In this document: positions 25,482 through 33,577 of the stretch, piece after piece | Numbering within the stretch: the stretch's first letter is position 1 | Layout of the letters: each line of letters starts with the position of its first letter | Source: an uncultured Lachnospiraceae bacterium | Lineage (GTDB): Bacteria; Bacillota; Clostridia; Lachnospirales; Lachnospiraceae | Reading direction: 5' to 3' | DNA length: 50,574 nt | NCBI GenBank assembly: GCA_947570615.1 | Contig: CANOVJ010000024.1 | Span: 1-50,574, forward strand | The notes under the pieces: model-generated | What the model was told of the DNA's origin: nothing | The model's database searches: none | The model's input: the letters and a program-made list of their open reading frames with translations, nothing else | Program-made: the position numbers and the translations under genes

Positions 25482-26771
25482 ATGAAAAAAAGGAAAATAA
25501 GCAGAAGAGGTATCCTGATATGTGTCCTTTCTCTGGCGCTGGCGGCGGTGGCGGCCGGATGCGGGAGTCCGAAAAGGGACGCCGGAGAAACCGGGCAGGG
25601 GCGGGAGACGGCCGCCCCTGCGCAGAGCATCCAGGGCGAGGATGCGGGGCAGGGGGAGCGGGAAGCGTCCCCTGCCGGGAAGGAAGACGGAAACGAGGTG
25701 AAAGAGATGGGAACAGAGAAAGAAAAAGACAGTGCGGCTTCGTCCGGGATGAGTCCGGCCGGCTCCAAAACGGACGGCCCGGATGGGGTGAGCCTGGAGG
25801 CGGCCTCCCTGGCCATGGAAAAGTACATGAAGAATTTTTATGTGGAGGAGGAGGACGGCAGCGGAGAGATCGCCGGGGAGCAGTTCTGGCCCAGGGCGGA
25901 GATCCTGGAGATCGTGGTGGACGCCTTTGAGAAGACCGGGGACGCGGCGTATCTGGAGCTGTTTGACGGGATGTATGAGGGGTTTGTCAGGGATTACAGA
26001 CAGGACTGGTCCTCCAACGATTTTAACGACGATATCATGTGGATGACCATCGCCTGCGCCAGAGCGTATCAGGCCGGAGGAAAGGACACCTACCGGCAGC
26101 AGGCGGAGCGTCATTTCAATCTGGTCTACGACCGGGCCTTCAGCGACGATCTGGGAGGCGGCCTGTTCTGGAAGACGGACAACACCACCAAGAATTCCTG
26201 TATCAACGGCCCGGCGGCCATCGCCGCCTGTCTGCTGTATCAGATCACAGGGGAGCAGGCTTATCTGGATAAGGCGCTGGCAATCTACGACTGGCAGTGC
26301 GAAAATCTCCTGGGGCCCACGGGAGCGGTGTACGACGCCTGGGATCTGGAGAAGGGGATCAACGAGTGGTGCTCCACCTACAATCAGGGTACCTTTATCG
26401 GGGCCAGCGTGTATCTTTATCAGATTCTGGGGGAGGAGCGGTTTCTGGAGAACGCCGTCCTGGCGGCGGATTATACCATGAACGACATGTACGCGCAGGG
26501 GGTGATCAACACCGAGGACGAGGGCAACGATCTGCCGGGCTTTAAGGGGATCCTTGCCAGATGGATGGGGAAGCTGATCCATGAATGCGGACAGGAGCAG
26601 TACCTTCCCTGGATGGAAAAGAATGCCCGCACGGCCTGGGAGAACCGCAACAGCAAGGATATTATGTGGACAAAATGGGCGGATCAGACCCAGGATACCT
26701 TCTACACCGCCTGGGGATGCTCCGCGGGGGTATCGCTTCTGTGGAGTGTGCTGCCGCCTGCGGAGCTGTGA
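25482..26771 (+). CDS. GH76 endo-alpha-1,6-mannanase, surface lipoprotein
   Basis: 429 residues. A signal peptide ends in the lipobox AVAAG-C with Cys27 as the anchor. Residues 28 to about 100 are a low-complexity linker rich in Gly, Glu, Lys and Ser, which would hold the catalytic domain away from the cell wall. The GH76 domain follows, with the paired aspartates Asp183-Asp184 (FNDDIMWMTIACARAY) and NGPAAIAACLLYQ. It begins three bases after the GH38 stop. The surface location fits a first cut of the mannan backbone before import. Sequence differs clearly from the cytoplasmic GH76, so the two are old paralogues. Confidence 0.88.
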   Translation: MKKRKISRRGILICVLSLALAAVAAGCGSPKRDAGETGQGRETAAPAQSIQGEDAGQGEREASPAGKEDGNEVKEMGTEKEKDSAASSGMSPAGSKTDGPDGVSLEAASLAMEKYMKNFYVEEEDGSGEIAGEQFWPRAEILEIVVDAFEKTGDAAYLELFDGMYEGFVRDYRQDWSSNDFNDDIMWMTIACARAYQAGGKDTYRQQAERHFNLVYDRAFSDDLGGGLFWKTDNTTKNSCINGPAAIAACLLYQITGEQAYLDKALAIYDWQCENLLGPTGAVYDAWDLEKGINEWCSTYNQGTFIGASVYLYQILGEERFLENAVLAADYTMNDMYAQGVINTEDEGNDLPGFKGILARWMGKLIHECGQEQYLPWMEKNARTAWENRNSKDIMWTKWADQTQDTFYTAWGCSAGVSLLWSVLPPAEL

Positions 26772-26825
26772 AAGAACAACGCACAGCGCGCCTGGCGGAC
26801 GGTCTTTATGTTAATTATAAAAGGT

Positions 26826-26861
26826 AACGCCCGGAAAATCAAAAACGGGCGTTTCTTTTTT
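26826..26861 (+). terminator. Terminator after the lipoprotein GH76 gene
   Basis: AACGCCCG (26826-26833) pairs with CGGGCGTT (26846-26853), followed by a T-rich tail (TTTCTTTTTT). It is a good intrinsic terminator and implies that the GH125 gene can be transcribed separately. Confidence 0.85.
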
Positions 26862-26874
26862 GAGGAAAAACGTT

Positions 26875-26880
26875 TATACT
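26875..26880 (+). promoter_or_regulatory. Possible -10 element before the GH125 gene
   Basis: TATACT at 26875-26880 lies about 44 bases before the GH125 start. The matching -35 would fall in the T tail of the terminator and is poor. It is offered only as the best candidate for separate transcription of GH125. Confidence 0.3.
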
Positions 26881-26923
26881 GATAGCAGATAACCCGGATT
26901 TTGGAAGGAGGAAGCTGAACGAA

Positions 26924-28201
26924 ATGAAAATACCTGAAATTCTGCAAAGGCAGGCGCAGAGGCTGGAGGAATACTACAGCGCCCATTACAGGCCGCTGGC
27001 GCCCCTTGTGAAGCAGTGCTTTTTAAACACCATGGAGACCACGGTAAAGGAGCTTGAGGACGGCAGCTATTTTGTGATCACGGGAGATATCCCGGCTATG
27101 TGGCTGCGGGATTCCGCGGCCCAGGTGCGGCCCTATGTGCGCTTCGCCAGGGAGGATGAACAGCTGCAGAGGATTTTGGAGGGCGTGATTGAGAAGCAGG
27201 CCCGGCTGGTGTGCATCGACCCCTACGCCAACGCCTTCAACGAGAGCGCAAGCGGCGTCGGGCATCAGGATGAGACGAAGCTGAACGACCACGTGTGGGA
27301 GCGCAAGTATGAGGTGGATTCCCTGTGCGCACCTCTTTATCTGGCATATACCTACTGGAAGACCACGGGCATCGACCGGATCTTTACGGACACCTGGCAT
27401 GAGATGCTGGAGCATGTGGCGCAGACCTTCGCCACGGAGCAGGAGCACGATCGCTCGGAATATTTTTTCCGCCGGTATGACTGCGTGAAATCGGATACCC
27501 TCCCGGCTAGGGGAAAGGGACGTCCGGTAAATAAAACGGGCATGACCTGGTCGGGCTTTCGGCCCTCCGACGACTGCTGCAAATTCGGCTATCTGATTCC
27601 CGCCAATATGATGGCGGTCAGAGCCCTTGACTATGGGGAGCAGATCTGCCGGGAGTGCTATCAGGACGGGGCTCTGGCGGACCGCTGCCGGGATCTGGCG
27701 CAGGATATCCTGGACGGAATCATGGACTACGGCATCGTGGATCATCCAAAGTACGGAAGAATCTATGCCTACGAGACGGACGGCTTCGGTAATTATAACC
27801 TGATGGACGACGCCAACTCTCCCAGCCTTCTGGCCATGCCTTACCTGGATTTCTGCGACAGCCAGGATGCGCTCTACCGCAATACCAGAAGATTTCTGCT
27901 CTCCCCGGACAATCCTTACTATTATGAGGGAAAGATTGCAAAGGGTATGGGAAGTCCCCACACCCCGGCGGGATATGTGTGGCATATCGGTATCGTGATG
28001 CAGGCCTTAACCTCCACGGACCGGCAGGAGATTCTGGACTGTCTGGAGATGCTCTCCCGGACCCACGCGGGGACAAACTACATGCACGAGGGCTTTGACC
28101 CCGATGACCCGCAGCAGTACACCAGGCCCTGGTTTGCCTGGGCCAACACCCTGTTTGCGGAGCTGATGGTGAATCTGATGGAGGAGGGCTTCTTTGAGTG
28201 A
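26924..28201 (+). CDS. GH125 exo-alpha-1,6-mannosidase
   Basis: 425 residues, cytoplasmic. Strong family features include GDIPAMWLRDSAAQVRPY near the N-terminus, YANAFN, DETKLNDHVWERKYEVDSL, GMTWSGFRPSDDCC and the C-terminal HEGFDPDDPQQYTRPWFAWAN. Family members are inverting exo-acting alpha-1,6-mannosidases that need no metal; the acid Asp lies in the SGFRPSDD region and the base Glu in HEGFD, by analogy. ATG 26924 follows GGAAGGAGG. It would trim alpha-1,6-linked mannose from oligosaccharides made by the two GH76 enzymes, which completes the backbone pathway. Confidence 0.92.
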   Translation: MKIPEILQRQAQRLEEYYSAHYRPLAPLVKQCFLNTMETTVKELEDGSYFVITGDIPAMWLRDSAAQVRPYVRFAREDEQLQRILEGVIEKQARLVCIDPYANAFNESASGVGHQDETKLNDHVWERKYEVDSLCAPLYLAYTYWKTTGIDRIFTDTWHEMLEHVAQTFATEQEHDRSEYFFRRYDCVKSDTLPARGKGRPVNKTGMTWSGFRPSDDCCKFGYLIPANMMAVRALDYGEQICRECYQDGALADRCRDLAQDILDGIMDYGIVDHPKYGRIYAYETDGFGNYNLMDDANSPSLLAMPYLDFCDSQDALYRNTRRFLLSPDNPYYYEGKIAKGMGSPHTPAGYVWHIGIVMQALTSTDRQEILDCLEMLSRTHAGTNYMHEGFDPDDPQQYTRPWFAWANTLFAELMVNLMEEGFFE

Positions 28202-28297
28202 GGCCGAGTCTGGTCTGAATGAGCGTACTGAGCCTGGCAAAGACGAATTGATCTGTCTGATTTGTACGCGTGTCGGTGTACGCAGAAGGGAGCAAAG

Positions 28298-29272
28298 ATG
28301 AACCGTTTACAGGAAAATCAGAAAAATTTTATTAACCTGCGCCTTGGTACTTTTATCCATTTTAACAGCGCTACGGTCCAGTTCAACGCGGGGGAGACGG
28401 CCGACTGGGAGTATGACCACGAGAATGAAGGGACGCCCAGGCGGTATCCCTTTGATGAGAAGGACTGGAACCCGGTCAGTCTCGACTGTGAGCAGTGGGC
28501 GCGCACGGCCAGGAGCGCAGGCTGCCGATTCGCTGCGCTGACCACCAAGCACCACGAGGGCTTTGCGCTCTGGCCTACGGATTACGGTACCCATTCGGTT
28601 AAGTATGCGTCCGGAACGGAGGATGTGGTGGCCGCTTATCTGGATGCCTTTCGAAAGGAGGGGATCGCGGCCGGACTGTATTTTTCCGTCATGGATCTGA
28701 CCGCCGGAATCGGGAAGAGATCCTGCACGCCGGAGCAGAAAAGGCTCATTAAGGGGCAGATCACAGAGCTTCTGAGCAATTATGGAGAGATCCCCTTTCT
28801 GATTGTGGATGGGTGGAACGCCATGTGGGGAGGCCCGTCCTATGAGATGCTTCCCTTTGCGGAGCTGGACGATCTGGTCAAGTCCCTGCAGCCCGACTGT
28901 ATGCTTATGAATATTGGCTGCGATGACGCGCTGAACGGTACGGATGTGGTTTTTTATGAAAATGCGGCCGGACAGGAAGTGGAAGGGGAGTTCCATGGTC
29001 CGGGGGTGAGCTGTAATAAACTGACCGGCGCATGGTTCTGGAGGAAGGATGATCCGGTTACCCCGCCCACCCCGGCGTCCTGGGCGATTGAAAAAATGTG
29101 GCAGTATTTCCCCATGAACATCAATTTTATGCTGAATCTCTCCCCCGACCCGTCGGGACGCCTGGATGAAAACCTGGTGCGGGAATTCGCCGCAATCGGG
29201 GAAGCGGTTTCTCTGCCGAAGCCCCTTGAAAAGCTGCCGGAGGGGTGGCTTGTGAGGGAGGAAGACAGATAA
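28298..29272 (+). CDS. GH29 alpha-L-fucosidase-like enzyme
   Basis: 324 residues, cytoplasmic; ATG 28298 follows GAAGGGAGC. The GH29 barrel is recognised from RLGTFIHFN, CRFAALTTKHHEGFALWPT, YFSVMDLT and FLIVDGWNAMWGG, where the Asp is in the nucleophile position. It is shorter than common GH29 fucosidases (about 450 residues) and lacks their C-terminal beta domain. Some short relatives have other specificities. Next to alpha-mannosidases it could remove fucose from N-glycan-like substrates or act on another deoxy-sugar (inference). Confidence 0.78.
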   Translation: MNRLQENQKNFINLRLGTFIHFNSATVQFNAGETADWEYDHENEGTPRRYPFDEKDWNPVSLDCEQWARTARSAGCRFAALTTKHHEGFALWPTDYGTHSVKYASGTEDVVAAYLDAFRKEGIAAGLYFSVMDLTAGIGKRSCTPEQKRLIKGQITELLSNYGEIPFLIVDGWNAMWGGPSYEMLPFAELDDLVKSLQPDCMLMNIGCDDALNGTDVVFYENAAGQEVEGEFHGPGVSCNKLTGAWFWRKDDPVTPPTPASWAIEKMWQYFPMNINFMLNLSPDPSGRLDENLVREFAAIGEAVSLPKPLEKLPEGWLVREEDR

Positions 29273-29350
29273 GGCCGGGAACGATCCGGTGCGGGAGCGA
29301 AAGGAGCAGAGCAGGGCGTTTGTCCAAAAGACATTCAGAAAGGACAGGAT

Positions 29351-29641
29351 ATGCAGGCGGAAGAAGTGGTTAAAGAGATAGCAGAGCTCTGCCGGAAATA
29401 CGCCGCGGATCAGGGGATTTTGTTCGGCTCCCGGGCGAAGGGAACGGCGCTCCCCGGAAGCGATATCGATGTGGCGGTTTCCGGCGTGGAACGGTTCTCT
29501 GCGCTGCAGGAGGAGATAGAGAATCTGCCGACGCTTTTTACGGTGGATCTTGTGGATATGGATACCTGCGCCAATTCGTTGCTGCTGGAGGATATCAGAA
29601 AATATGGAAAAAAAATTTATGAGAAGGCTTCAGTCCTTTAA
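29351..29641 (+). CDS. MNT-domain nucleotidyltransferase (HEPN partner)
   Basis: 96 residues: a minimal nucleotidyltransferase. The signature GSRAKG (26-31) is followed by SDIDVAV, with metal-binding Asp38 and Asp40, and a third acidic region TVDLVDMD. Such proteins pair with a HEPN protein encoded next door. In characterised MntA-HepT pairs the transferase adds AMP to the HEPN toxin and silences it. ATG 29351 follows AAAGGACAGG. It overlaps the HEPN gene by 38 bases, so the two are made together. Confidence 0.9.
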   Translation: MQAEEVVKEIAELCRKYAADQGILFGSRAKGTALPGSDIDVAVSGVERFSALQEEIENLPTLFTVDLVDMDTCANSLLLEDIRKYGKKIYEKASVL

Positions 29642-30014
29642 AAAGTCTCTGGAAGCGCTCGCACAGGCCAGGGAAAGAGATATGAGCGATTCCTTTGTAC
29701 TCAGCGGTACAAGTGCGAAATTCAGCATCACCTTCGACCTGGCATGGAAAATCATGAAGGATATTCTGATTGAATACTACGCGATCACGGATTTTGTGGC
29801 GGGCTCTCCACGGGAGGTTCTGCGAAAAGCGTTTCAGGCAGGGATGATCACGGGGGATGAATGGATGCAGATGCTGGAGGTGCGCAATCGTCTGATCCAT
29901 GATTATGATGGCGAGATCGTGAAAGCGCACTGCCAGAGCATAGTGAACATTTATATCGAAAAGTTTCAGGAGTTTTTGCTTTGGACGGAAGGAATCGAGG
30001 GAGAAGAAAATTGA
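29604..30014 (+). CDS. HEPN protein of the HI0074 (nucleotidyltransferase-binding) family
   Basis: 136 residues, all-alpha. It matches the HI0074-type HEPN family by FSITFDLAWKIMKDILIEYY, PREVLRKAFQAGMI and the C-terminal Arg94-Asn95-x3-His99 motif (RNRLIHDYD), the RNase-type active site of HEPN toxins. ATG 29604 has GGAGG at 29587-29591. With the upstream MNT gene it forms a probable toxin-antitoxin-like pair. HI0074-type pairs are less well characterised than MntA-HepT, so toxicity is inferred. Its stop overlaps the start of the next gene. Confidence 0.88.
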   Translation: MEKKFMRRLQSFKKSLEALAQARERDMSDSFVLSGTSAKFSITFDLAWKIMKDILIEYYAITDFVAGSPREVLRKAFQAGMITGDEWMQMLEVRNRLIHDYDGEIVKAHCQSIVNIYIEKFQEFLLWTEGIEGEEN

Positions 30015-31090
30015 AAAAAGCAGTGAAACGGATAATCTTTATCTTACTCGTCATCATCATTGCATTCGGCGCCTACGCCGTGTATGTCTTCCGGGCGTAT
30101 TACCGGCTGCCGGACAAATTGACTCTGGAAGTCAAAAGAAGCGGGGAGAACGCCAGCTTCCGGGAGGATTTTCGGGTCAGTCCGGGTGGCGCTTACTTTA
30201 TCATGACCTACAATATTGGCTTCGGCGCATACCGCAGGGATTACAGCTTTTTTATGGACGGAGGCAAATCCTCCTGGGGGAAGGATGAGGAGAGCGTCAT
30301 GGCGGCCGTGTGCGGCATGGGCGAGATCGTGAGTACGGTGAATCCCGATTTTGTCCTGCTCCAGGAGGTGGATCTGGACGGCACCCGTTCGTATCATATC
30401 GATGAGCTGGAGCTGATCAACCAGTTTATCAGAGGGTATTACTATGACGTGGCGCAGGATTACGATTCGCCGTTTCTGTTTTTCCCGCCCTGGGAGCCTC
30501 ATGGGGCCAACAGGAGCTGTCTGGTCACCTATTCCCGCGGGGAGATCACGGATACCATGAGAAGGAGTCTTCCCATATCAGAGTCGGTGAGCAAGCTTGT
30601 GGATCTGGACAGGTGCTATTCCATCTCCCGGATCCAGGCGGAAAACGGCAGGGAGCTGTGCATTTACAATGTCCACACCTCCGCCTACGGGGGCAGCGAT
30701 GAGATCAGACAGGCGCAGCTTTCCATGCTCTATGAGGATATGGTTTCCGATTATAAGAAGGGGAATTATGTGATCTGCGGCGGCGATTTTAACCACAATC
30801 TGAAGGATGACGCAGGGGAAAACGCACCGGAGTGGGCGTATCCCTTTCCGAAGGATACGCTGCCGGAAGGGTTCCATATGGCCATCGACGGGGTCGGGAA
30901 AAAGGAGGATATCGCCCACAACACCTGCCGCAGCGCGCAGACGCCCTATGATGAGGAGAGCACCTACACGGTGACGCTGGACGGCTTTATCGTTTCGGAC
31001 AATGTGCAGGTCAATTATTACCAGAATATGGACTGGGGATATGAGTTCTCCGACCATGATCCGGTTCTGATGCAGTTTATTCTGGAATAA
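30011..31090 (+). CDS. Membrane-anchored EEP-family phosphodiesterase/nuclease
   Basis: 359 residues. One N-terminal membrane helix (about 5-26; IIFILLVIIIAFGAYAVYVF) anchors an endonuclease/exonuclease/phosphatase domain. Catalytic motifs are present: TYNIGF, LLQEVDLDG, GGDFNH and a final SDHDPVL. The domain should lie outside the membrane. The substrate could be nucleic acid, a phospholipid or an inositol phosphate; the sequence does not tell. The start is TTG 30011, overlapping the HEPN stop by four bases and preceded by GAGGGAG; an ATG at 29981 also exists but lacks a good site. Translational coupling to a MNT-HEPN pair is unusual. Confidence 0.8.
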   Translation: MKKAVKRIIFILLVIIIAFGAYAVYVFRAYYRLPDKLTLEVKRSGENASFREDFRVSPGGAYFIMTYNIGFGAYRRDYSFFMDGGKSSWGKDEESVMAAVCGMGEIVSTVNPDFVLLQEVDLDGTRSYHIDELELINQFIRGYYYDVAQDYDSPFLFFPPWEPHGANRSCLVTYSRGEITDTMRRSLPISESVSKLVDLDRCYSISRIQAENGRELCIYNVHTSAYGGSDEIRQAQLSMLYEDMVSDYKKGNYVICGGDFNHNLKDDAGENAPEWAYPFPKDTLPEGFHMAIDGVGKKEDIAHNTCRSAQTPYDEESTYTVTLDGFIVSDNVQVNYYQNMDWGYEFSDHDPVLMQFILE

Positions 31091-31113
31091 ATGCCGGAGA
31101 AAAAGCCACAATA
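31084..31113 (+). promoter_or_regulatory. Candidate forespore (sigma-G) promoter of spoVAA
   Basis: GGAATA (31084-31089), a 17-base spacer and CACAATA (31107-31113) match the sigma-G consensus TGHATR and CATRHTA at 5 of 6 and 6 of 7 positions. It lies about 70 bases before the spoVAA start, overlapping the end of the upstream gene. Confidence 0.4.
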
Positions 31114-31183
31114 ATCCTGTCAGCGTACATCTGCCCCGGCGGCGGAGCGGATGCGCGGAAAAAACGGACGGGAGGCTTTTTGT

Positions 31184-31810
31184 ATGGCGAATACGGTTTT
31201 GTATCTGAAGGCAAAACAGAATGCGGAGGTGATGCAGGAGCGCGTGTGCGTGAAGGATATCGCCTCCGTTTATTGTGCGGATAAAGCGGTCTGTGCGAAG
31301 GCCAGAGCCCTGAAAATATATCAGTTTGGGGAAAAGGACCGGAAACGACAGGTGATCAGCGTCCTTAAGGTGATCGAGCAGATCGAGAGTCAGTGCCAGG
31401 GGGTGAGTGTGGAGAGTCTGGGGGAGAACGATATATTGATCGAGCTGGTCAATGTGGACGAACACAAGGGCTTTTTGCAGTGGCTGAAGCTGACATTCGT
31501 GGCGGCGGTGAGCTTCTTCGGAACAGGCTTTACCATCATGGCGTTTCATAATGACATCAGCGTCAACAAAATTTTTTCCCATGTGTACGAGCTTGTCATG
31601 GGGTATCCGTCGGATGGCTACAGCATTCTGGAGGTGTCCTACTCCATCGGGCTGGCGGCCGGCATCATCCTGTTTTTCAACCATATCGGCGGCCGGCGGA
31701 TCACCAAAGACCCCACCCCCATCGAGGTGGAGATGCGGGTGTATGAGACGGACGTGAACAAGGCGCTGATCGAGACGGCGGACAGGGAGGGAAAGAGCAT
31801 CGATGCCTGA
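31184..31810 (+). CDS. spoVAA: Stage V sporulation protein AA
   Basis: 208 residues. The N-terminal half is a soluble domain (VLYLKAKQNAEVMQERVCVKDIASVYC); two membrane helices follow, at about 105-125 (LTFVAAVSFFGTGFTIMAF) and 150-170. This layout is that of SpoVAA, part of the inner-membrane channel that moves dipicolinic acid into the forespore and out during germination. ATG 31184 follows GGGAGG; the open frame extends 33 bases further upstream. It overlaps spoVAB by eight bases. The usual partners spoVAC and spoVAD are not in the window. Confidence 0.87.
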   Translation: MANTVLYLKAKQNAEVMQERVCVKDIASVYCADKAVCAKARALKIYQFGEKDRKRQVISVLKVIEQIESQCQGVSVESLGENDILIELVNVDEHKGFLQWLKLTFVAAVSFFGTGFTIMAFHNDISVNKIFSHVYELVMGYPSDGYSILEVSYSIGLAAGIILFFNHIGGRRITKDPTPIEVEMRVYETDVNKALIETADREGKSIDA

Positions 31811-32312
31811 GAGATTCGTTTTTTTGAAACAGATTTTTCTGGGGGTGTGCGGCCTGAGCTTCGGTTTTCTGGCCTCCGCGGGTGTGTTTACGGTGCTGGT
31901 GTCCGTGGGGCTGATCCCCAGGTTCGCCGGAAAGATGCATGTGGCCAGGAAGGTGTTCGCGCTGGAGGAGGCGGTGGTGCTTGGGACCATCTGCGGCGGT
32001 TTTTTAAGTGTGTTCTCCGAGTACGGCCATCTGGGAGGCTTCGTCCTGTCCAGGCAGATCTTCGGGGAGGAGACGGTGCTGATCTGGAAGTGGATCGGGA
32101 GCACGGTGCTGATTCTGTGGGGGTTCTTTGCCGGGATGTTCGTTGGATGCCTGGCGCTGGCCATCGCGGAAATGCTCAACTCCATTCCGATTTTTGCCCG
32201 CAGGATCGGATTCCGTCACGGGCTGGGAGTGGCCATCGCCGCGGCGGCCCTGGGTAAGCTGCTGGGGAGCCTGATCTACTTTGCCAGGGGGATTTATCTC
32301 TCGGGGATGTGA
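31803..32312 (+). CDS. spoVAB: Stage V sporulation protein AB
   Basis: 169 residues with about four membrane helices. It matches SpoVAB by its context and by the GLSFGFLASAGVFTVLVSVG and NSIPIFARRIGF regions. It is an inner-membrane partner of SpoVAA in dipicolinic acid transport during sporulation. ATG 31803 lies inside the end of spoVAA, so the pair is coupled. Expression should be in the forespore. Confidence 0.87.
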   Translation: MPERFVFLKQIFLGVCGLSFGFLASAGVFTVLVSVGLIPRFAGKMHVARKVFALEEAVVLGTICGGFLSVFSEYGHLGGFVLSRQIFGEETVLIWKWIGSTVLILWGFFAGMFVGCLALAIAEMLNSIPIFARRIGFRHGLGVAIAAAALGKLLGSLIYFARGIYLSGM

Positions 32313-32396
32313 AACCCGGCGGATATTCATTAACATAAGGATGTCTGGCGAATCCTGGCATCCGTTGTTTCTCATTTATAATCTGGCGTTTCAGGA

Positions 32397-32425
32397 TTGA
32401 AAAATTTTTCCACAGCGATTACAAT
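32397..32425 (+). promoter_or_regulatory. Promoter candidate for the 80-residue gene, ridA and the following operon
   Basis: TTGAAA (32397-32402), a 17-base spacer and TACAAT (32420-32425), both close to the housekeeping consensus, about 50 bases before ATG 32479. Confidence 0.6.
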
Positions 32426-32478
32426 AAGAAGTAACCGGAGAGATTCCGGAGGAAAATCCGGCGAAAAGGAGGGACTGC

Positions 32479-32721
32479 ATGCGGCGGATGGAGTTTAAAA
32501 TGGAGCGTCCGGGCCTTTTGAAGGAGGGGGATGCGGTGACGGTGACGGAAGGGGTGCTGCCCAGCAATTACTATTACACCATCGATCCGGCGCTTGCCAT
32601 GTCGGGGAACATTCCTTTCCGGGAGAGGATGCTTGCCAGGGAAGGAACAGTGGTGAGTATCGTTGAGAATGAGAGGGGATTTTACGTAACAGCAGAGTTT
32701 AAGGAGGATAAGACATGTTAA
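32479..32721 (+). CDS. Small 80-residue protein, unknown function
   Basis: No family recognised. The protein is soluble and mixed, beta-rich, ending in a repeated-strand-like segment ([20 protein letters not shown]). It begins at ATG 32479 with AAAGGAGG upstream and overlaps ridA by seven bases, so it is certainly translated. Its link with ridA suggests a role in the same process, but none can be named. Confidence 0.75.
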   Translation: MRRMEFKMERPGLLKEGDAVTVTEGVLPSNYYYTIDPALAMSGNIPFRERMLAREGTVVSIVENERGFYVTAEFKEDKTC

Positions 32722-33089
32722 AAAAAGTAGCTACAGAAAAAGCGCCGGCGGCCATAGGGCCTTATTCCCAGGGGATCATTGCGGGAGGCTTTCTCTTCGC
32801 GTCCGGGCAGATTCCCATCATACCGCAGAGCGGGGAGATTGCCAGCGGTGATATCAGCGTGCAGGCGCAGCAGGTGATGAAGAACGTGGGAGAGGTTTTG
32901 AAGGCGGCGGGGACGGATTTTGAGCATGTGGTGAAGACCACCTGCTTTTTGGCGGATATGGCGGATTTTGCGGCCTTTAACGGCGTCTATGAGCAATATT
33001 TTACCGGAAAGCCTGCCAGAAGCTGTGTGGCTGTAAAGGAGCTTCCAAAGAGCGTGCTCTGCGAGGTCGAGGTCATCGCGGCGGTATGA
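32715..33089 (+). CDS. ridA: RidA-family enamine/imine deaminase
   Basis: 124 residues, the standard length. Motifs: [18 protein letters not shown], and the C-terminal PARSCVAV with the carboxylate-binding Arg, then [10 protein letters not shown] with the catalytic Glu. RidA hydrolyses reactive enamine/imine intermediates made by PLP enzymes such as threonine dehydratase, and so protects the cell. ATG 32715 lies within the upstream gene; its stop overlaps the next gene by four bases. Confidence 0.93.
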   Translation: MLKKVATEKAPAAIGPYSQGIIAGGFLFASGQIPIIPQSGEIASGDISVQAQQVMKNVGEVLKAAGTDFEHVVKTTCFLADMADFAAFNGVYEQYFTGKPARSCVAVKELPKSVLCEVEVIAAV

Positions 33090-33577
33090 AAAACCTGATA
33101 CTGATCGGAATGCCGGGAGCGGGAAAGAGCACCGTGGGCGTGGTGCTGGCCAAGAAGCTGGGATACCGGTTTCTTGACAGCGACCTGGTGATCCAGGAAA
33201 AAACCGGAAAACTGCTTCACCAGCTCCTTGAGGAGCGGGGGGAAGCAGGTTTTCTTATGTTGGAAAACCAGATCAACCGGGAAATTGGCGGGGCCAGGCT
33301 GGTGATCGCCACAGGAGGCAGCGCGGTTTACGGAGAGCAGGCCATGGCCCACTTTAAGGAGATGGGCGAGGTGATTTATCTGCGTCTCGGCTGTGAGGAG
33401 ATCGCCGCAAGGCTGGGAGACCTCCATGAACGGGGAGTGGTGATTCGAGAGGGGTGTACGCTGCGGGATCTGTATGAGGAGCGGGTCCCTCTCTATGAAA
33501 GGTACGCGGATCGCACCGTGGACTGCGGCGGCAGGCAGATCCGCGATATTGTGGAGGAGATAGCGGCATACTTATGA
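33086..33577 (+). CDS. Shikimate-kinase-like P-loop kinase with altered substrate site
   Basis: 163 residues. The Walker A motif GMPGAGKST (8-16) and FLDSD (Asp33) match shikimate kinase (AroK). But in the GExxFRxxE motif the shikimate-binding Arg is Leu57 (GEAGFLMLE), and the GGG loop reads GGS (Ser79). The lid and C-terminal Arg/Tyr region ([11 protein letters not shown]) is kept. These changes fall on residues that bind shikimate in characterised enzymes. It may therefore be a kinase for a different small molecule, or a shikimate kinase that has adapted. It overlaps ridA and the following permease by four bases each, with no other aromatic-pathway gene nearby. Confidence 0.8.
   Translation: MKNLILIGMPGAGKSTVGVVLAKKLGYRFLDSDLVIQEKTGKLLHQLLEERGEAGFLMLENQINREIGGARLVIATGGSAVYGEQAMAHFKEMGEVIYLRLGCEEIAARLGDLHERGVVIREGCTLRDLYEERVPLYERYADRTVDCGGRQIRDIVEEIAAYL

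Noticed and set aside
25383-26582. A 399-codon minus-strand open frame opposite the lipoprotein GH76
   Set aside because: The opposite strand encodes a signal peptide, lipobox and GH76 catalytic pair; this frame is a composition artefact.
30578-32185. A 535-codon minus-strand open frame opposite the EEP and spoVA genes
   Set aside because: It spans three recognised plus-strand genes and their gaps, has low-complexity His/Leu-rich content and no ribosome binding site.
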